64,000 nucleotides of DNA from positions 620,001-684,000 of the forward strand of contig JAGTWJ010000002.1 in the NCBI GenBank assembly GCA_020064725.1, read 5' to 3'. Source of the DNA: Drechslerella dactyloides (lineage: Eukaryota > Ascomycota > Orbiliomycetes > Orbiliales > Orbiliaceae). The notes beneath the pieces are model-generated. The model searched no databases and had not been told where the DNA came from. It worked only from the letters and a program-made list of their open reading frames with translations. Every line of letters begins with the position of its first letter. Position 1 is the stretch's first letter. Shown piece after piece: positions 1 to 12,400 of this stretch. The translations under genes and the position numbers were made by a program.

Positions 1-53
1 GCCTAGCTTCGGAAGAGAAGCTTAAATTTCGTTTGCCCTGACCGTTTTTGCAG

Positions 54-1140
54 GGATTGGTCGCCAGAACACTGGACCGCAAGTGACGATAGAGTTCGCG
101 GTGGCAAGTCGCGGGTATGTATCAAAAAGCATCGGTCTAGACTGAAGGCTTTTAGGGGCCCGAAGGCTGACAATATCCCAATCTGTTAAATTTATCTAAC
201 TATGTGTTTTGATAGTCATACTTGAACGTATCAAAGAACGCAAGTTCTGCCACTTTCTGCGGAAACTTGGACATCGAGACCCTTGGAGGTGCTGGGTTTG
301 CGTCCCAGCGGACAACGTCTGCCGCTGGAGGTCCTTGGGATCTGAGCATGACGTCAGGATTGCGCATCGGCATCGAGGACACCGATGGTGAGTATTGTAT
401 CGGATATATAATATCGGGAAGCAACGATACCGACTAACTCAAAACTACTTTAGAGCGCATCTACACGCTGGTCGCGAAAGATGTGATTTTGCCAAAGCGG
501 CCAGATGGGCGGGAACAAAGTACCCTATCGTACGAGTTCTCCTTTTCCATCTGCAACCAGCTTGGGGAATCGCAGAGTTCTAAGCCAAGTTCCGTCTCGA
601 CGTATGGGACCGCACCTGCTCTGGTGTCTCCTCAAATGGGGAATACTTCCAAGGACAATACGTCTCTCCCAATCGTAATATTTATACCGTGGGCCAACTT
701 CAAGCCATACTATCGGGGAAAGAAGAACCCCGATGCAAGCCCGCTGAACACTTCTGAAGTCAAGCGTCTTAGCATCATGTGCAGGAGGTAAGTTTTCCAA
801 GTCCACGTACTAGGATCTATCGACGCCAGAAGCCTATGCTAACTTCAAATTATCATGAAGCATGTTTGGGTCACAGTCCGGCAAGTTTTCAATGACGGTC
901 AAGTCTATATCTGCCCTGACTTTAACGGATAAGACTCATATGGAAACACTTTGTTATCCACTTTGCAGCGTTGACAGCACGAACGGAGTTCAAGACATCT
1001 TTGTACTACACAGGTCCTGGCTTCGACCTGCAGCAGACGTGCAGGAACCAGATAGAGATGCTGTCAACATGGCTGAATGGGATCTGATAGAGGACCTTGA
1101 GAAACTGAAAGTTGGTGGAGGCAGCATCCCGGGAAATTAA
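54..1140 (+). CDS. cia30: CIA30-family protein (complex I intermediate-associated protein 30), 5' partial
   Basis: This is the 3' part of a gene that enters from the left edge. Members of the CIA30 family help assemble mitochondrial complex I. Visible exons are 54-114, 216-387, 454-787 and 861-1140, and every junction keeps phase. Bases 1-53 look like the end of an intron (CTGAC branch, TTTTTGCAG acceptor), so at least one upstream exon lies outside. Family landmarks appear in order: WTASDDRVRGGKS in the first exon, FCGNLDIETLGGAGFASQR in the second, RIYTLVAKD at the start of the third, WANFKPYYRG later in the third, and SMFGSQSGKFSMTVKSISAL just after the last intron. The roughly 70 residues beyond that motif do not resemble the family, so the exact C-terminus is uncertain. 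The pattern match is strong; the precise end is not. Confidence 0.88.
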
Positions 1141-1686
1141 GATCAAGCAAGCATCCAAAAGTAGTCGAAGCTGTACTTTCAGGCCAGGCAAGCCCTGATA
1201 TATAGAGACCTGCAAGGTGCCTAAATCCGTTAAAATGACAGACCACGAGGAATTGGAATAGTATACACGACTAGTTCGTGGGATCAGCGTGTGGTTAGAC
1301 ATCAACCTGCTCAAGATCACCCTATTTCCGCCCATGCCCAAATATCTCCATATATGCATATACCCGCTGATTTAGTATCCCCAACATCGAGATTCAATTT
1401 GCTCTCTTTCATCATCACTAATGTCATCACCCGGTACACCGTTGTGATCACAATTCCAGGCTATCTATAATAGAGGACCTTGGATCTCTTGAGCATTTGC
1501 CCGTAGCATTGGAGTACTCCCTTGAAACTTCAACATCAGTATGTATCCCGTATACAGACTCAACTTCCATCTACCCAAGAAGACTATCGAGAAGCTAATA
1601 TGATATATATAGCAGTTATATCAGTATACCAAAGAAGGGTCTTGTTCATCAAGGGGATTGCTCTGAGGCTAGTTGCTTCTCGCACT
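1141..1686. other. intergenic spacer between the CIA30 and membrane-protein genes
   Basis: This is about 550 bases between two plus-strand genes. Several stop codons interrupt every frame. It presumably holds the 3' end of the CIA30 gene and the promoter of the next gene. In-frame codons run upstream of the chosen start at 1687, back to about 1522, but without a convincing start there. Confidence 0.5.
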
Positions 1687-2914
1687 ATGGGAACTTCGAA
1701 GAGCCCTATTGGGTCACTGCGTATCATTTTATACCTGGTGCTTCTTGCATTCTCCAACATCCCATGCCTTGCCTTGAGCGACAAGTTTTACGCAGACTAC
1801 ATTGAGGCCCAATCGCTACTCAGAGGCGGAACTGGTAAGTCCTAGTCGATTAGTTGACTTGACCCCAGTCTTTCCAGTATCGATAGATTGAGCATTAACT
1901 GGTTCAACGACAATGCAGGACTTCGTGGATTCCAGGCCACGCACAAACGACAGCAAAACGTAGTCACTCCGCAATGCGAAACCGCAGGTAGCCCCGCGAA
2001 GATTTTCTGCCGACTAGAATTCGGTCACTATACTGGTGTATCTCAGTCGTCGACTTCCTCAAGCAGTTCAACTGGCTCTGCGACCATTCAAATACCTTTC
2101 TTAACAGTCATCATTCCGCCTCCCATGACATCTATATTTGAATCAACCATGTTGGAGGAGCCTGCCCCTGGGAATAACGTTACGAGGAGCATCCTCATGG
2201 AGGTAATTGTAACCAGCACGTTTATCACACGAACCAACGTGATAAAAGCCCAAGCTGATGTTAGCATATAATCATAAGTCTTTTGCTACTCCTAGTGAAG
2301 TGAGCATAACACTCAACCAGGAATTTGATAGTGCAAAACCCATGCCTACAACCACAAGAAATCTCGACCAGATCAACTTTGTTCAGATGTTTATTCCAAG
2401 TACCAACGTGAGCTTCGAAGAAATACATATATCCTCTAACAGCACATTCATCAAGGTTGGGAACATCACGGCCACGCAAACAGTCACTACGGAAGCCATG
2501 CCTGCGACCAAGTCCCGTGCCGACACCATAATAACCCCAGTGGCCCACGCTCGGAAGCCACGTCCGCTCTCGAAGTTTCGAAATCTGCCTGCGATAGCAC
2601 CATGGGTGCTCGCATTTTGGCTTCTCGTCGTTATATGCACAATTGCCCTCGCCTGGGACCGAATTTGCAAATTCATTTACAAACTGAGGACCGGCAACAG
2701 ACCTCCAAGAGACGATGATCCAACTACAAACATAGATTCATCAACCATCAATTTGGTTCCGATGGCCCGTCAAACATCCGGCAGCCAGACCCTCAACCCA
2801 GTCAATACTAACCGCGCGAATACCCCCAGACCTGAAGTACGCTCTGTCCGACAAAGACGAGAATTATTTCCAGATCTGGAATCACCGGAACCTAAAACCG
2901 TGAGATTTGCATAA
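1687..2914 (+). CDS. secreted/membrane protein: signal peptide, Thr/Ser-rich ectodomain, one C-terminal transmembrane helix
   Basis: The family is not recognised. The model is exons 1687-1834, 1919-2202 and 2279-2914, about 355 residues. The start at 1687 was chosen because it puts a clear signal peptide first (RIILYLVLLAFSNIPCLALS). The first intron (1835-1918) has a GTAAGT donor and CAG acceptor. The second is needed because the frame changes near 2270; 2203-2278 restores phase 0 but uses an AAG acceptor, so that border is uncertain. After the signal peptide comes a Ser/Thr/Pro-rich region with several NxS/T sites, then a hydrophobic helix at about residues 251-270 (APWVLAFWLLVVICTIALAW). 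A basic, Arg-rich cytoplasmic tail of about 85 residues follows. This is type I membrane topology, as in fungal cell-wall sensor-like proteins, but no WSC or other known domain is visible. Confidence 0.62.
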
Positions 2915-5900
2915 GAATCTTCGAATAACATGCCGCGGTCTATCGTTCAAGGAGGGACTTGGACAGAGGATGCATCCCCGTTTACAGACTGTTCCGGGCC
3001 TTCTTCAATAATACATCAATGTTACTTTGAATGGCCGTCCAGTTGGAGCTGTTGCTTTGCTTCGACTTTCAAATTACGGTCGGAAGGAGGTTGGTTTCAT
3101 ATAATTTTGTAAGGCTTTGTTACTTTGATAGGCGCGATTACTTGTAGTCCGGAAGTCTCCTCTGTCCTATCTTCGCGGCCTTGTCATGGGCAACGGGAAG
3201 GTAGGTTCAACCTTTACCTAGTGATTACTGGACTTTCAAGGATGCAACGTGATAGAATTCGCCGGAGCTCGAGATTTTAGCCAGTGCCCCGAAATCAAGA
3301 GCCAGCATTTCATTTAGAAAATTTTCAGTCAAAGGTACCGACAGATCGCATGTAGTCGGACGCATACTCCACCGGATCCGATCCAGTCCCAACTTCAGGA
3401 CCAATAGCGGAGATATATACGAAAGGAGCGAATTTGGGCGCGCTTCGACAAAGTGGACCACGTAATTATCTGCCGATTGCCTACGTGGCGACATATGGAG
3501 TCGACAACATGAGGATCCTCGGGATAGAAAGAGCATATACGCGTATGTACGTCCTATACTTGGTTTATAATTTAGGTAATTATATTGTAATTGCAGGGTC
3601 ATGGCGCGGAAAGAACTGCTGCCGACAAGTTCGTGAAGTCCTGGCTACCTGCTTGCGTGATTGGCTACTTTGGTTCGATGAACCCGCTCAGAGCGAACGC
3701 CCGGAGCCTTTCACATCGCAGCATTGTGGGCACGGGGACAGCTGAGGCCGACTGCACGACCCCGCATGTCCGTATATGCGCACAAATGTTCAATCACGAC
3801 AATCTTTGCCTCAGCTGAATAGAGCAACGTGAAGTAATAAATTAAGTTGTTAACGCGCTACCCTTCATACGATCGCAAAGGGCTCAAATGGAGCTATCCC
3901 ATGCGTCCAAAGGGGCCATCTCATATGTGGGATATCATCTGTTTCTGTCACAATATTGTGCCTATATACAGACCCTGACCCTGTCGTTGCATGCAGTACG
4001 TGGACGAGAGGAGGTGTTTGCCTCCGATGGTCTGGCGGTGTATACTGTCAAATCCTAGGCGCCTGTTGAGGCACTGCCAGGGAGTAGTGGGAGGTTGGGG
4101 CAGAGTTAATTTGGAAGACCTGGGGGACCTTGCCTGCCGGATCCTGTGAGGGGATTCCAAGTGGTGGTCTCGTGGTCGAACTTTGAACGGATTAGTATCA
4201 TTACAGGCATTTTTACGCTGCACGCGGAGGATCTTTTCGTTAACTACCGGGTAACATAGTATACACCGTACGGAGGCCACTGAGGTCGTGAAGGATAGAT
4301 ATCCTTCGTGCGGTGAATTCTAGCGACTCGCATCCTGCATTGCGGACTTGCTGTGTGATTATTTTATATTAAGCAGCGGTAGTTGGAGACATCAACATTA
4401 ATATGGATGTAACGGAGATTTACATGGTGATTTTAGCGGACAGCACTTGTTTGCCCCAGTAGGAACGCAGAAGGGCCACGGCACAAGAACCCAAATACGC
4501 CAGATATAAGGCAGTCGTCGCAAGCATGCGGCTCAAAATATCGAGGGTGGATACGATACCCGCATGGGTCCTTACGTAGTTCCTCGAAATATCCAGCCCG
4601 AGCCATTAATTTTACGTGGTGAGGAGCGCAGCACCTGTGCCGTTGGGACCATTCCGTGCATTTTCGTACAAACAGTCGCGTGTGTAACACAACACCTGCA
4701 GTATTGGCTGGACTGAGCTGAAGTTTCAGAGCGGGGAACGTTGAGAAGGCTGGAGGCCGAAGGGCCGGCCGCCGCCGCTTGCAACCCGGGAGGGGTCGCC
4801 AGGCAGAGCCCGAATCCCGCAATCCTTATCCCCTATCTCTATATGGAAGCTGTGAACAATTGCGTGATCGCGACTCTCCAGCCTGCTCGTGATAAGGGCG
4901 AAAGCTAAAATCGATAGAACGCCGACTTCTAGCAGCGGAGCTGGTCGTAGTCGATCGCATGGCTGTATTTGATCTTTATACCCAGACGGCACGGGAACGC
5001 ATTCCCCGAAGAGCAATGCGGTCCTTCTTTGGAGATTAAAATTGCGCCGGCGACCACGATTCGGGAGCATGGAGCATATGAAATCGCGGTAACGATGCAT
5101 GCGCGATGCCCTCGTGCAGCCCGTGGCCCGAGGCTGGCTCGTGGTCCACAGTTGACTCGGCTTCGATGGACGGGCTTTGGAGATTGGTACCGGGTACCTT
5201 GGCAGGTACCTCGACTGGACTCAGCTGCCAATAGCAGCGAACGACCAAAAGGAAACGCCCGCATTGGGATAGCTACCATCTTGCAACCTGCAGCAAATAG
5301 ACGCATGGAGAGAGATCACCAATCACTCCGTTTCCTGTCATGTTCCCCACGAGCCGTGCTCTTCCTTCCAGATATATGCAGTGCAGCGCGGAGACCATTG
5401 CCATTTGAAGGTCGTTCGCCGGAGGCTTGGACTTCAAAGACTCAAATACCCACGAATGGGCAGTGCGGTGAACAGGATGCGACAGATCGCGACTAATGGC
5501 CGGTGTTTAAGAAACGGGCTGTACAACGCGCGCACAGAGCCATATTGCGCAATTGCGCTGGTCAAGTGCCGTGGGCGGCCTGCCCCACAGTCCGCGGATT
5601 CCTGTATTCGAATTCGGTGTATGTGCGGGCAGCTGGCGCCGTAAGCGCAAGGTAGATTGGCATGATCTCTAACGGCATCGTTCTTTGGGAGGCATGCACA
5701 AGATCTTGAGATGCATATGCGTGGCCAGATGCATGTATGATTGTGGAGATTCGACACCAGTCTACATACATACATTGACACATACGCTCGATGATGCTAT
5801 CAATGGAGTGATAGGACGAGTTCATATGTGTATATATGGATATATGGGTGTTTTACCAGGGACCTAGGCCGAATAAGCAGGCATCCGCCAAGATGGATAT

Positions 5901-8900
5901 ATCAGCTTCGGCGTTCATCGGTGCATGATCGATGTGCCCATGCGTTTCAAATTATTCTCAAACCCCATATGCCCGTACTCCTTATTCGAAACAACGGTTA
6001 CAGAATCGGATTTCGATACTGCTTCCGGTGTTCTGGATGATGCGGTTGTGGATTCTGCATGCATATGTCCTGCAGGATAGATGGCTCGAGAGATAGTACT
6101 ACCTGCAGTGGCCAAGGACTTGACTATTTCTAGACGGTGTGGAGTTGACACCGTCGGTCTATATCAGGCTGTCGTTCATATTCGCGCCAGACCTCCCTGG
6201 TGGCAGGTACCTTAGCGAGCTGCAGTCAGTCTCCTTTCTTTTGCGTGTCCGGATTCAATTAATGAAAACATTGAAACAAAGTTCCAAGAATTGTAGATAG
6301 AGTGTTTTCCTCGAGGATGATGGACCTCAACTAGAATTGCGAAGATAACAATAGGTTTTCGTGGAAGGGATCCACGAGTACTATTTACGGTGCGAAGTCC
6401 CCAAATTGGTTGCACAGCCCTGGTTGGCTGACCATGCGCCGTCTAGCATAACTGGGAACCGTGTCTATATCGTTATTATCTCGTTCATGATCAACAAAAA
6501 TGAATAGCCTCATGGGCAATGTAGCGTACAGTAGGGTCGACTGTAGACTAACTCCCTCCGAGAAACTCCGACCTTAGAGTCGCCTGCCGGAGGGTTCCGA
6601 GGACTTGAAACCGGTTTTCCCAGGTAACTGGGATCGTGAGATATGCACTGTTCAGTCAGCTAGTTCCCTTGCATTGCGTTGTGGATACTGCATGGCAGTT
6701 GGAGAACCGCCGCCGCCGTTTGTGCATACTCGAAAGCACGCCAAGATGAAGCCATGTCGAACAAAGGTGCGCAAGAGATTTGAAGGTAGGCGCAGTCTGA
6801 CGCTCTGCATAGCCATGCGTACTAGCGAGGGCTCCGTGGGTTGTGAAACGCCAAAAAAAGACACAGCTTGGCTCTAACACCCGTCGATAACGATTGAAAC
6901 ATTCGTCTAGACGGAACCTATGCCGCAAGATCGAGAGATCGATACGTTTGACAGGGCCAGATGCCCGTCACGTGTAGGCCAGCTTCCCACAATAGAAACA
7001 CGGGACGCTCTCCGCAGCAGCTTCGCCTGTCACTGACTGGGTAGCTACCTCCCTGTATCGTCGACAGCTACGGTAGATATCGTTGCAGCTGCCGTTTTGC
7101 GACGAGGAACAGGCTTTGATCCCAACAGCTCGGATTTGGTCCGCATAGAGATCACTTCGCCAACGTGGCCGAGTGCGCGAGACAAATATGGTGCAATGCA
7201 GGCATTCAGGACGCTGCATGCATGCACGGAAACGTCAATCAAGAGCACGAGCTCTGAGCTGAGCAGCCTTTCGAAGAGTTCTGACAGCGGTTGCCAAGCA
7301 CGATTGTGGGGCCCGTCAACCGCTGACTGAGGTCGCCCTGGTGCTGCTGCCACCCTGCTTAAGTTGCTGGAGCTAAAGAGCTGTCATTTGAGACCATGAA
7401 GCTGTGGTAGTTTCTGCCGATGTGTTAGTAAATTGTGAGCGCGCTATACATATCTCTGGGTGTACAGACGGCATGCTGACGGACATACCTCAGCAGTCTT
7501 GGTGACCCTCCAACGAACTAGTGCTCACGATATAGCATGCAGGCTTGTATGAGCAACGCCGCTAGAGCAACCAGCCGCGCAAAGTAAAGGGGCAGGCTTC
7601 GAGATTGATGACAGCGCCCGTCGATGTGCTGTGCCTAAGTTTAGCGAAGATATGCGAGCGGATGGAGTCGAGCGACGCCAAGCAGCGGGCGACTGCGACG
7701 GACGCGAGCTGGTGATGGTGTTTAGTCATCGTTCATGAGCACAACGCAGTTTGGATTCCGATCCTGTAGTCGCTCTCGACGTCGACACTGCGCTGTAGAC
7801 AGGCCGCCCTGGCTCATTACCTGGCGGCCACCTGCAGCTGCAGTACTACTTGAGGCGACCAGACAGCCAGCTAGCCTGCTCCACCTGCCCTGCAGTCATG
7901 TTGTCGCAAGAGCTGTAGCGTTTGAAGGTCCTTGCACGATCCTAAAGCGTTCCTAATGTTACTATATCCGCTTACAATTTGACTTTATATATCCATCGAC
8001 GACATACGCGAGCTGTGGGTACCGATCCCGTCCAAATTTACCGCAGAACGTCCCACGAGACCGTCCTCGTGCAATCTTGAGCAGGGACACCAGGCCAGGT
8101 AGGCAGTGGGTAAGCAGATGCAAGGGCCGTCGGTTTTGTATCGCTCATCGCACGAACTTGAAACTGCAGTAGCTATTAGTTTGAATTCAATAAAGCGTGA
8201 TACAGTAAGGCCGCGGTTTCTGCTACACGATGCAGGAACAGAGCCTTGAGATGGGTCGTACAGGGCTGGCACCTACCTGGACTCTGCAGGACCCTGGGCT
8301 TCGAGATGCTGGCCCAGCCCAGGGCACTGGGATGCCGGCGACGCTGCAGATTCCCTTGAGTCTTCAATGATGTCGGTGACGGGGCTTGGGTCCGGCCCTG
8401 ATGCATGATGTGTCTTCGTGGACGGGAAGAGTTCCTTAGGTATGTCCGGGAGAACCGACCGGTCTTCGGGTCGAAAAGGGCAGGCAGAAATCTTCTACTT
8501 CGATGATATCAACGCCAATTTCCAAGTACTATAACATTAGATCTAAGTGCCTTAGACTTACACGGTCGGGGCGTGCGCATGATTCCCAGAGATCGAACCA
8601 CCGGCTCTGGCGACACTCGGACTTATGCTACTCTCGCAGCCTCCAAGCGTGCCATTCGACGGCATTTTCATAGCTGCTACGCCAAGTCTATCCCCACATA
8701 CTATAGCCCAATGGTCCCCGTTGTAGCCCCATGCGCATGAAGATAGATGCCCTATCAGGTTTTGTAACGGCGTGGATCGGTTGACTGTTGAACTCAACAC
8801 CTGCTGTAAATCTCGAGCCCGACCGTGGTCCTGAAACCGGTATACTCCATATCTTTCCCCTCCAATAGATGCAATTTGAACATCAGAATGTCTTTCATAC

Positions 8901-9400
8901 GGTGCAAGGAAACAAATACCGCCGAGAGGAGACGTGCAAAATGTAGCGTAGGCATCCTTACTGGTATCCCCAGAACTTCGGTGCTTCATGGGAACCATAG
9001 GCGCTGTCCAAAGTCCAACACTGCTTGTGTTGTCGCAACGAGGACAACATTTTTTCGATGATGACGCGCGCAAATGTTAATTAACGGTAGCTCAGAAAAA
9101 TCCTAAAAGATGCACGGAAAGTTAGCTTTGGTTATCCGGCCTCTGCAAACTGGTATCGATATATGAGGATTGAAGACACAATACTTGAGAACGTCAGCTA
9201 TCGATTTGTTTGAATATTGATATATATCGATAGAATCACGGCTGATATGACTAGTTACAAACCGTTGAACACGACAGATATTACGTCAGAGTTCTTACAC
9301 CACCACAAGTTTACACAATACCAATATACAGCATCGAATATGGACATAAAGTATGCTTAGCAGGCCTTCGATGTCTGAATTACTTTCAGAAGGCGCGATT
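2915..9400. other. gene-poor region, block A
   Basis: No convincing gene was found on either strand. The open frames are short, overlap each other on both strands, and do not read like any protein family. The longest (minus strand, 8558-9073, 171 codons) has no ATG at its head. A 29-codon stretch at 3015-3104 (INVTLNGRPVGAVALLRL and following) reads like coding sequence but stands alone between stops. Landmarks are three GGTACC palindromes at 5186-5210, a further copy of GGCAGGTACCT at 6202-6212, and TGCATGCA at 3988, 6056 and 7215. No target-site duplication, long terminal repeat or transposase motif was seen. Confidence 0.5.
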
Positions 9401-12400
9401 TCTGTCGATTCTTCAAGTTCCTCGGTTCATGCATGGGCATACGAGGCCCTTTCGGCGTCGCCGCCCAGCTAGGCAGAACGCAACGGCCAGCGCGAATTCC
9501 AACACCAAACGGTTAAACACCACAAGAACACCAGCAATCACGCAACAATCGAAGGCCGAAAACTTCCTATTGACTCTTCGCAGATACACCATGTAATCAC
9601 TGGTGGGGAACACTTCTGCGTGGCACTGCATTCACAGTCATCCAAGGCAGGTCGTTGACCCCGTCATTTCAGCTACAACGCCTATCTAGTTTACAAAAAT
9701 ATAGCCATATTATATGACTTGCTATTAGAACGTTAGTAGATATTAAACTACATATTCAAACTAGCCAACTAGGTTGCGGCTGATGCTGAGCTTGCTGATG
9801 CCCGTGTGGATGCATGTCGCTGCAAACGATTCACCGGGTACTCCTATTGTGCATCATTAGGATTGTCCTTGATAACGCTCTTGATGGGCATATGATCTGA
9901 TCGATTAGGGGGGTTCCAGGCGGTTTGTGGCTGCCCACCATATGTCCAGGCATGCAGCCAGCTTACCACCATTCCTGAAAAAGAGCCTCATATCACGCTG
10001 AGGAGAAGGCAACAAGGTTCGAGTGCTTCGTCGCATGGATCTATCGCATCGCGACTGGCCCGCCCTGCATTCTTCCCCTTCATGAAATGCTGTAGCCTAG
10101 CGATCGTTCTGATTGCCTCCACGTCGTCCGGACTATCCAGATAGATCGAAGGGCTGACGGGGCGGCATAAATGAGCACGTTGATGGATTGTCAGGACCCG
10201 CATCTGCAGGAGTCGACGGCCAATGGAAGTCCATCGATGGCATACCTCTACCATGAGGTGAGGAGCGCAAGCGCGAGCTAACTACGTTGGCATATTTCAT
10301 AGATTCATGATGATTATCCACACCTTCCCAGCCGTCTCGATGGGACCTATTCTGAACTTCCCGTGTCCGCCCACCGCGCGCTTCCCGGGCGTATAGGAAC
10401 GAATGCATGTACAATGTATATGATGCACGCTGCACCATGTCAGAAGCTTGTCACCCCTTTAGCCCGCGTGGCATCCCTTTCCAATTTCCCCCGTGATCAT
10501 TTGAACGTGAAAAGATAGGTTTTCGATTGGGCATACATATATGCATATGCGTACACGCATATACTTGGTACGTGATTCGAAAAGAGCGCACGCGTCCAAA
10601 CTTGGAAACGTTTTGGCCGTGCATGCGCGTAGCGTCGCCTTCCCGGAGGATGATTGTATGCATTCACTGTACATGAGAGTATACCAGTAGGTATCTCGGG
10701 TATTCGCGACGATTGTCGGCCGGTAGTCGCCGTGTCGCTCGCTAAGGTGCTTGAGAAGTTGCTTGCGAAAGACTTGCTGTGTGAATGTATTGGCTCATGG
10801 TCGTTCGCTCTGTGCTTCCGATTCAGCTGGGCATGGGTACGGCTGAGAGAGTCAGAAGCAATATCGCGCCAGCATTCAGTGTAAATATTATCCCAAGATG
10901 CACCACCGGTCACGGCGTCTCCACCTCGAGGGTGTGTGTTGGGGGATCGGGAACAGGCTAGCAGATTTTCAGAATGTAACAAACATGCTTGAGAGCAGTT
11001 ACACTGTACGGTCGCAATTGACTGCTGCACATGCTGCTGCTGCGATTTTTCAAGGTATTATTGTGTAAATTTTTTTAGCGGCAGGGGTGGTGGACAGGTC
11101 GCCCAGAGACACCGTCCAATTTGGAACAACGAAAAGGAAAGAAAAAAGTAGAATGAGCCAAAATGATAGCTCGTATTCAGGCTCGTGGGAACCCCGGTAA
11201 AACAGGCTGTCGGTCGACGCGCAGCGATTTCTTGTTCTGCAAGCGCTCTGTTCGCCTGTTGAATAATAAAATCTCCGACCTGCACATGTGCATGTGGACT
11301 GACAGTTTCCTACTGGTACCTTTCTGCAAATTTTGAATAATGGAAACTACTAGGACTCATACCTTTACCCACAACTCCCCCGCCTGCAGTTCTTTTGGGC
11401 TGCGGCTGTTCCAACCAGCCGGTGAAACAAACATGAACGTAGTATATTTTGGGCAGCTAATCTTTAGCTGCATATCGACGGATGCTGATATGCATGGGGT
11501 TTCCCACATGATCAATGTACTCGGTACCGGTGCGTGGACATCCACGTAGACACCTTTGACGACAAGCCCGTGAGCCCCACCCAAGGGTGCTCTCACCCAA
11601 AACCATCAACACGACGATACGAGACCTTCATACGTAGTGCTGTTCGGTTTCGACTGTCTGAGAATATCGCCTTGAGATCTAAAAACAAGAACATCAATCC
11701 TAGCACTGTTGCGTCAACCGATCGCCAGCTCAAGTTTCCTGATACGCTGGGGGAGATCGTTCCGCCAGCCAACCTTGGCTTTTCGGCGAAGGCGAAGCCT
11801 GCTGGCAGGGCTGAACTTAGAGCCAACGACTTGGGCCGTTTACATTGGAGGAATCCAAATCCTGCCTGCCTAATTTGTAACACCTCAACAAGCCAAAAAA
11901 AAGGAACCCCAAGTGCTACTGTCTCTGGCCGCCTTATCGGCGGGCACGTAGCATGGAAAACTAGCGACGCTTGGGCAGTCTGGACAAGTATACGTAAAGT
12001 GGATCGGTTTCTTTTTTTCTCGTGGGTGATAGCATGTGGTTTCTCGATATCTCGATAGTCACAATTGCAATGGCCTCGAGAACATTGACGGGGAGACCTA
12101 ACCCGGGGCGTTCTTGGGCTCGGTTCCGGGGACGACACCACGGAGCCCGGTATGCTCAGTTCCCGGGAACGATTCGTCAATCAATTGGCTGAGCCCCATC
12201 GGCGTTGCAACTCTCCGCCTCCGTCTGGTGGTGTAGCAAGAGGCGAGCATCGGTCTTCACATCCGACCGACGGATGCATCCCGCTCTATCCTATTTCCGA
12301 AGGAATCCGCGAGAGGGCGCGAATACATTCGATATCCTCATTAATAAGAAACAGGTCATTGCGCGTCCTGCTCTCGTGATCGGGGCGTCGCCTCCCGCGA

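Noticed and set aside
8558..9073. 171-codon minus-strand frame in the gene-poor region
   Set aside because: It opens with TTG, has no family motif and no splice partners; one such frame is expected by chance in this much non-coding DNA.
11534..12180. Overlapping frames of 174 (plus) and 195 (minus) codons
   Set aside because: They overlap on opposite strands and neither shows a domain, a signal peptide or a supporting exon.
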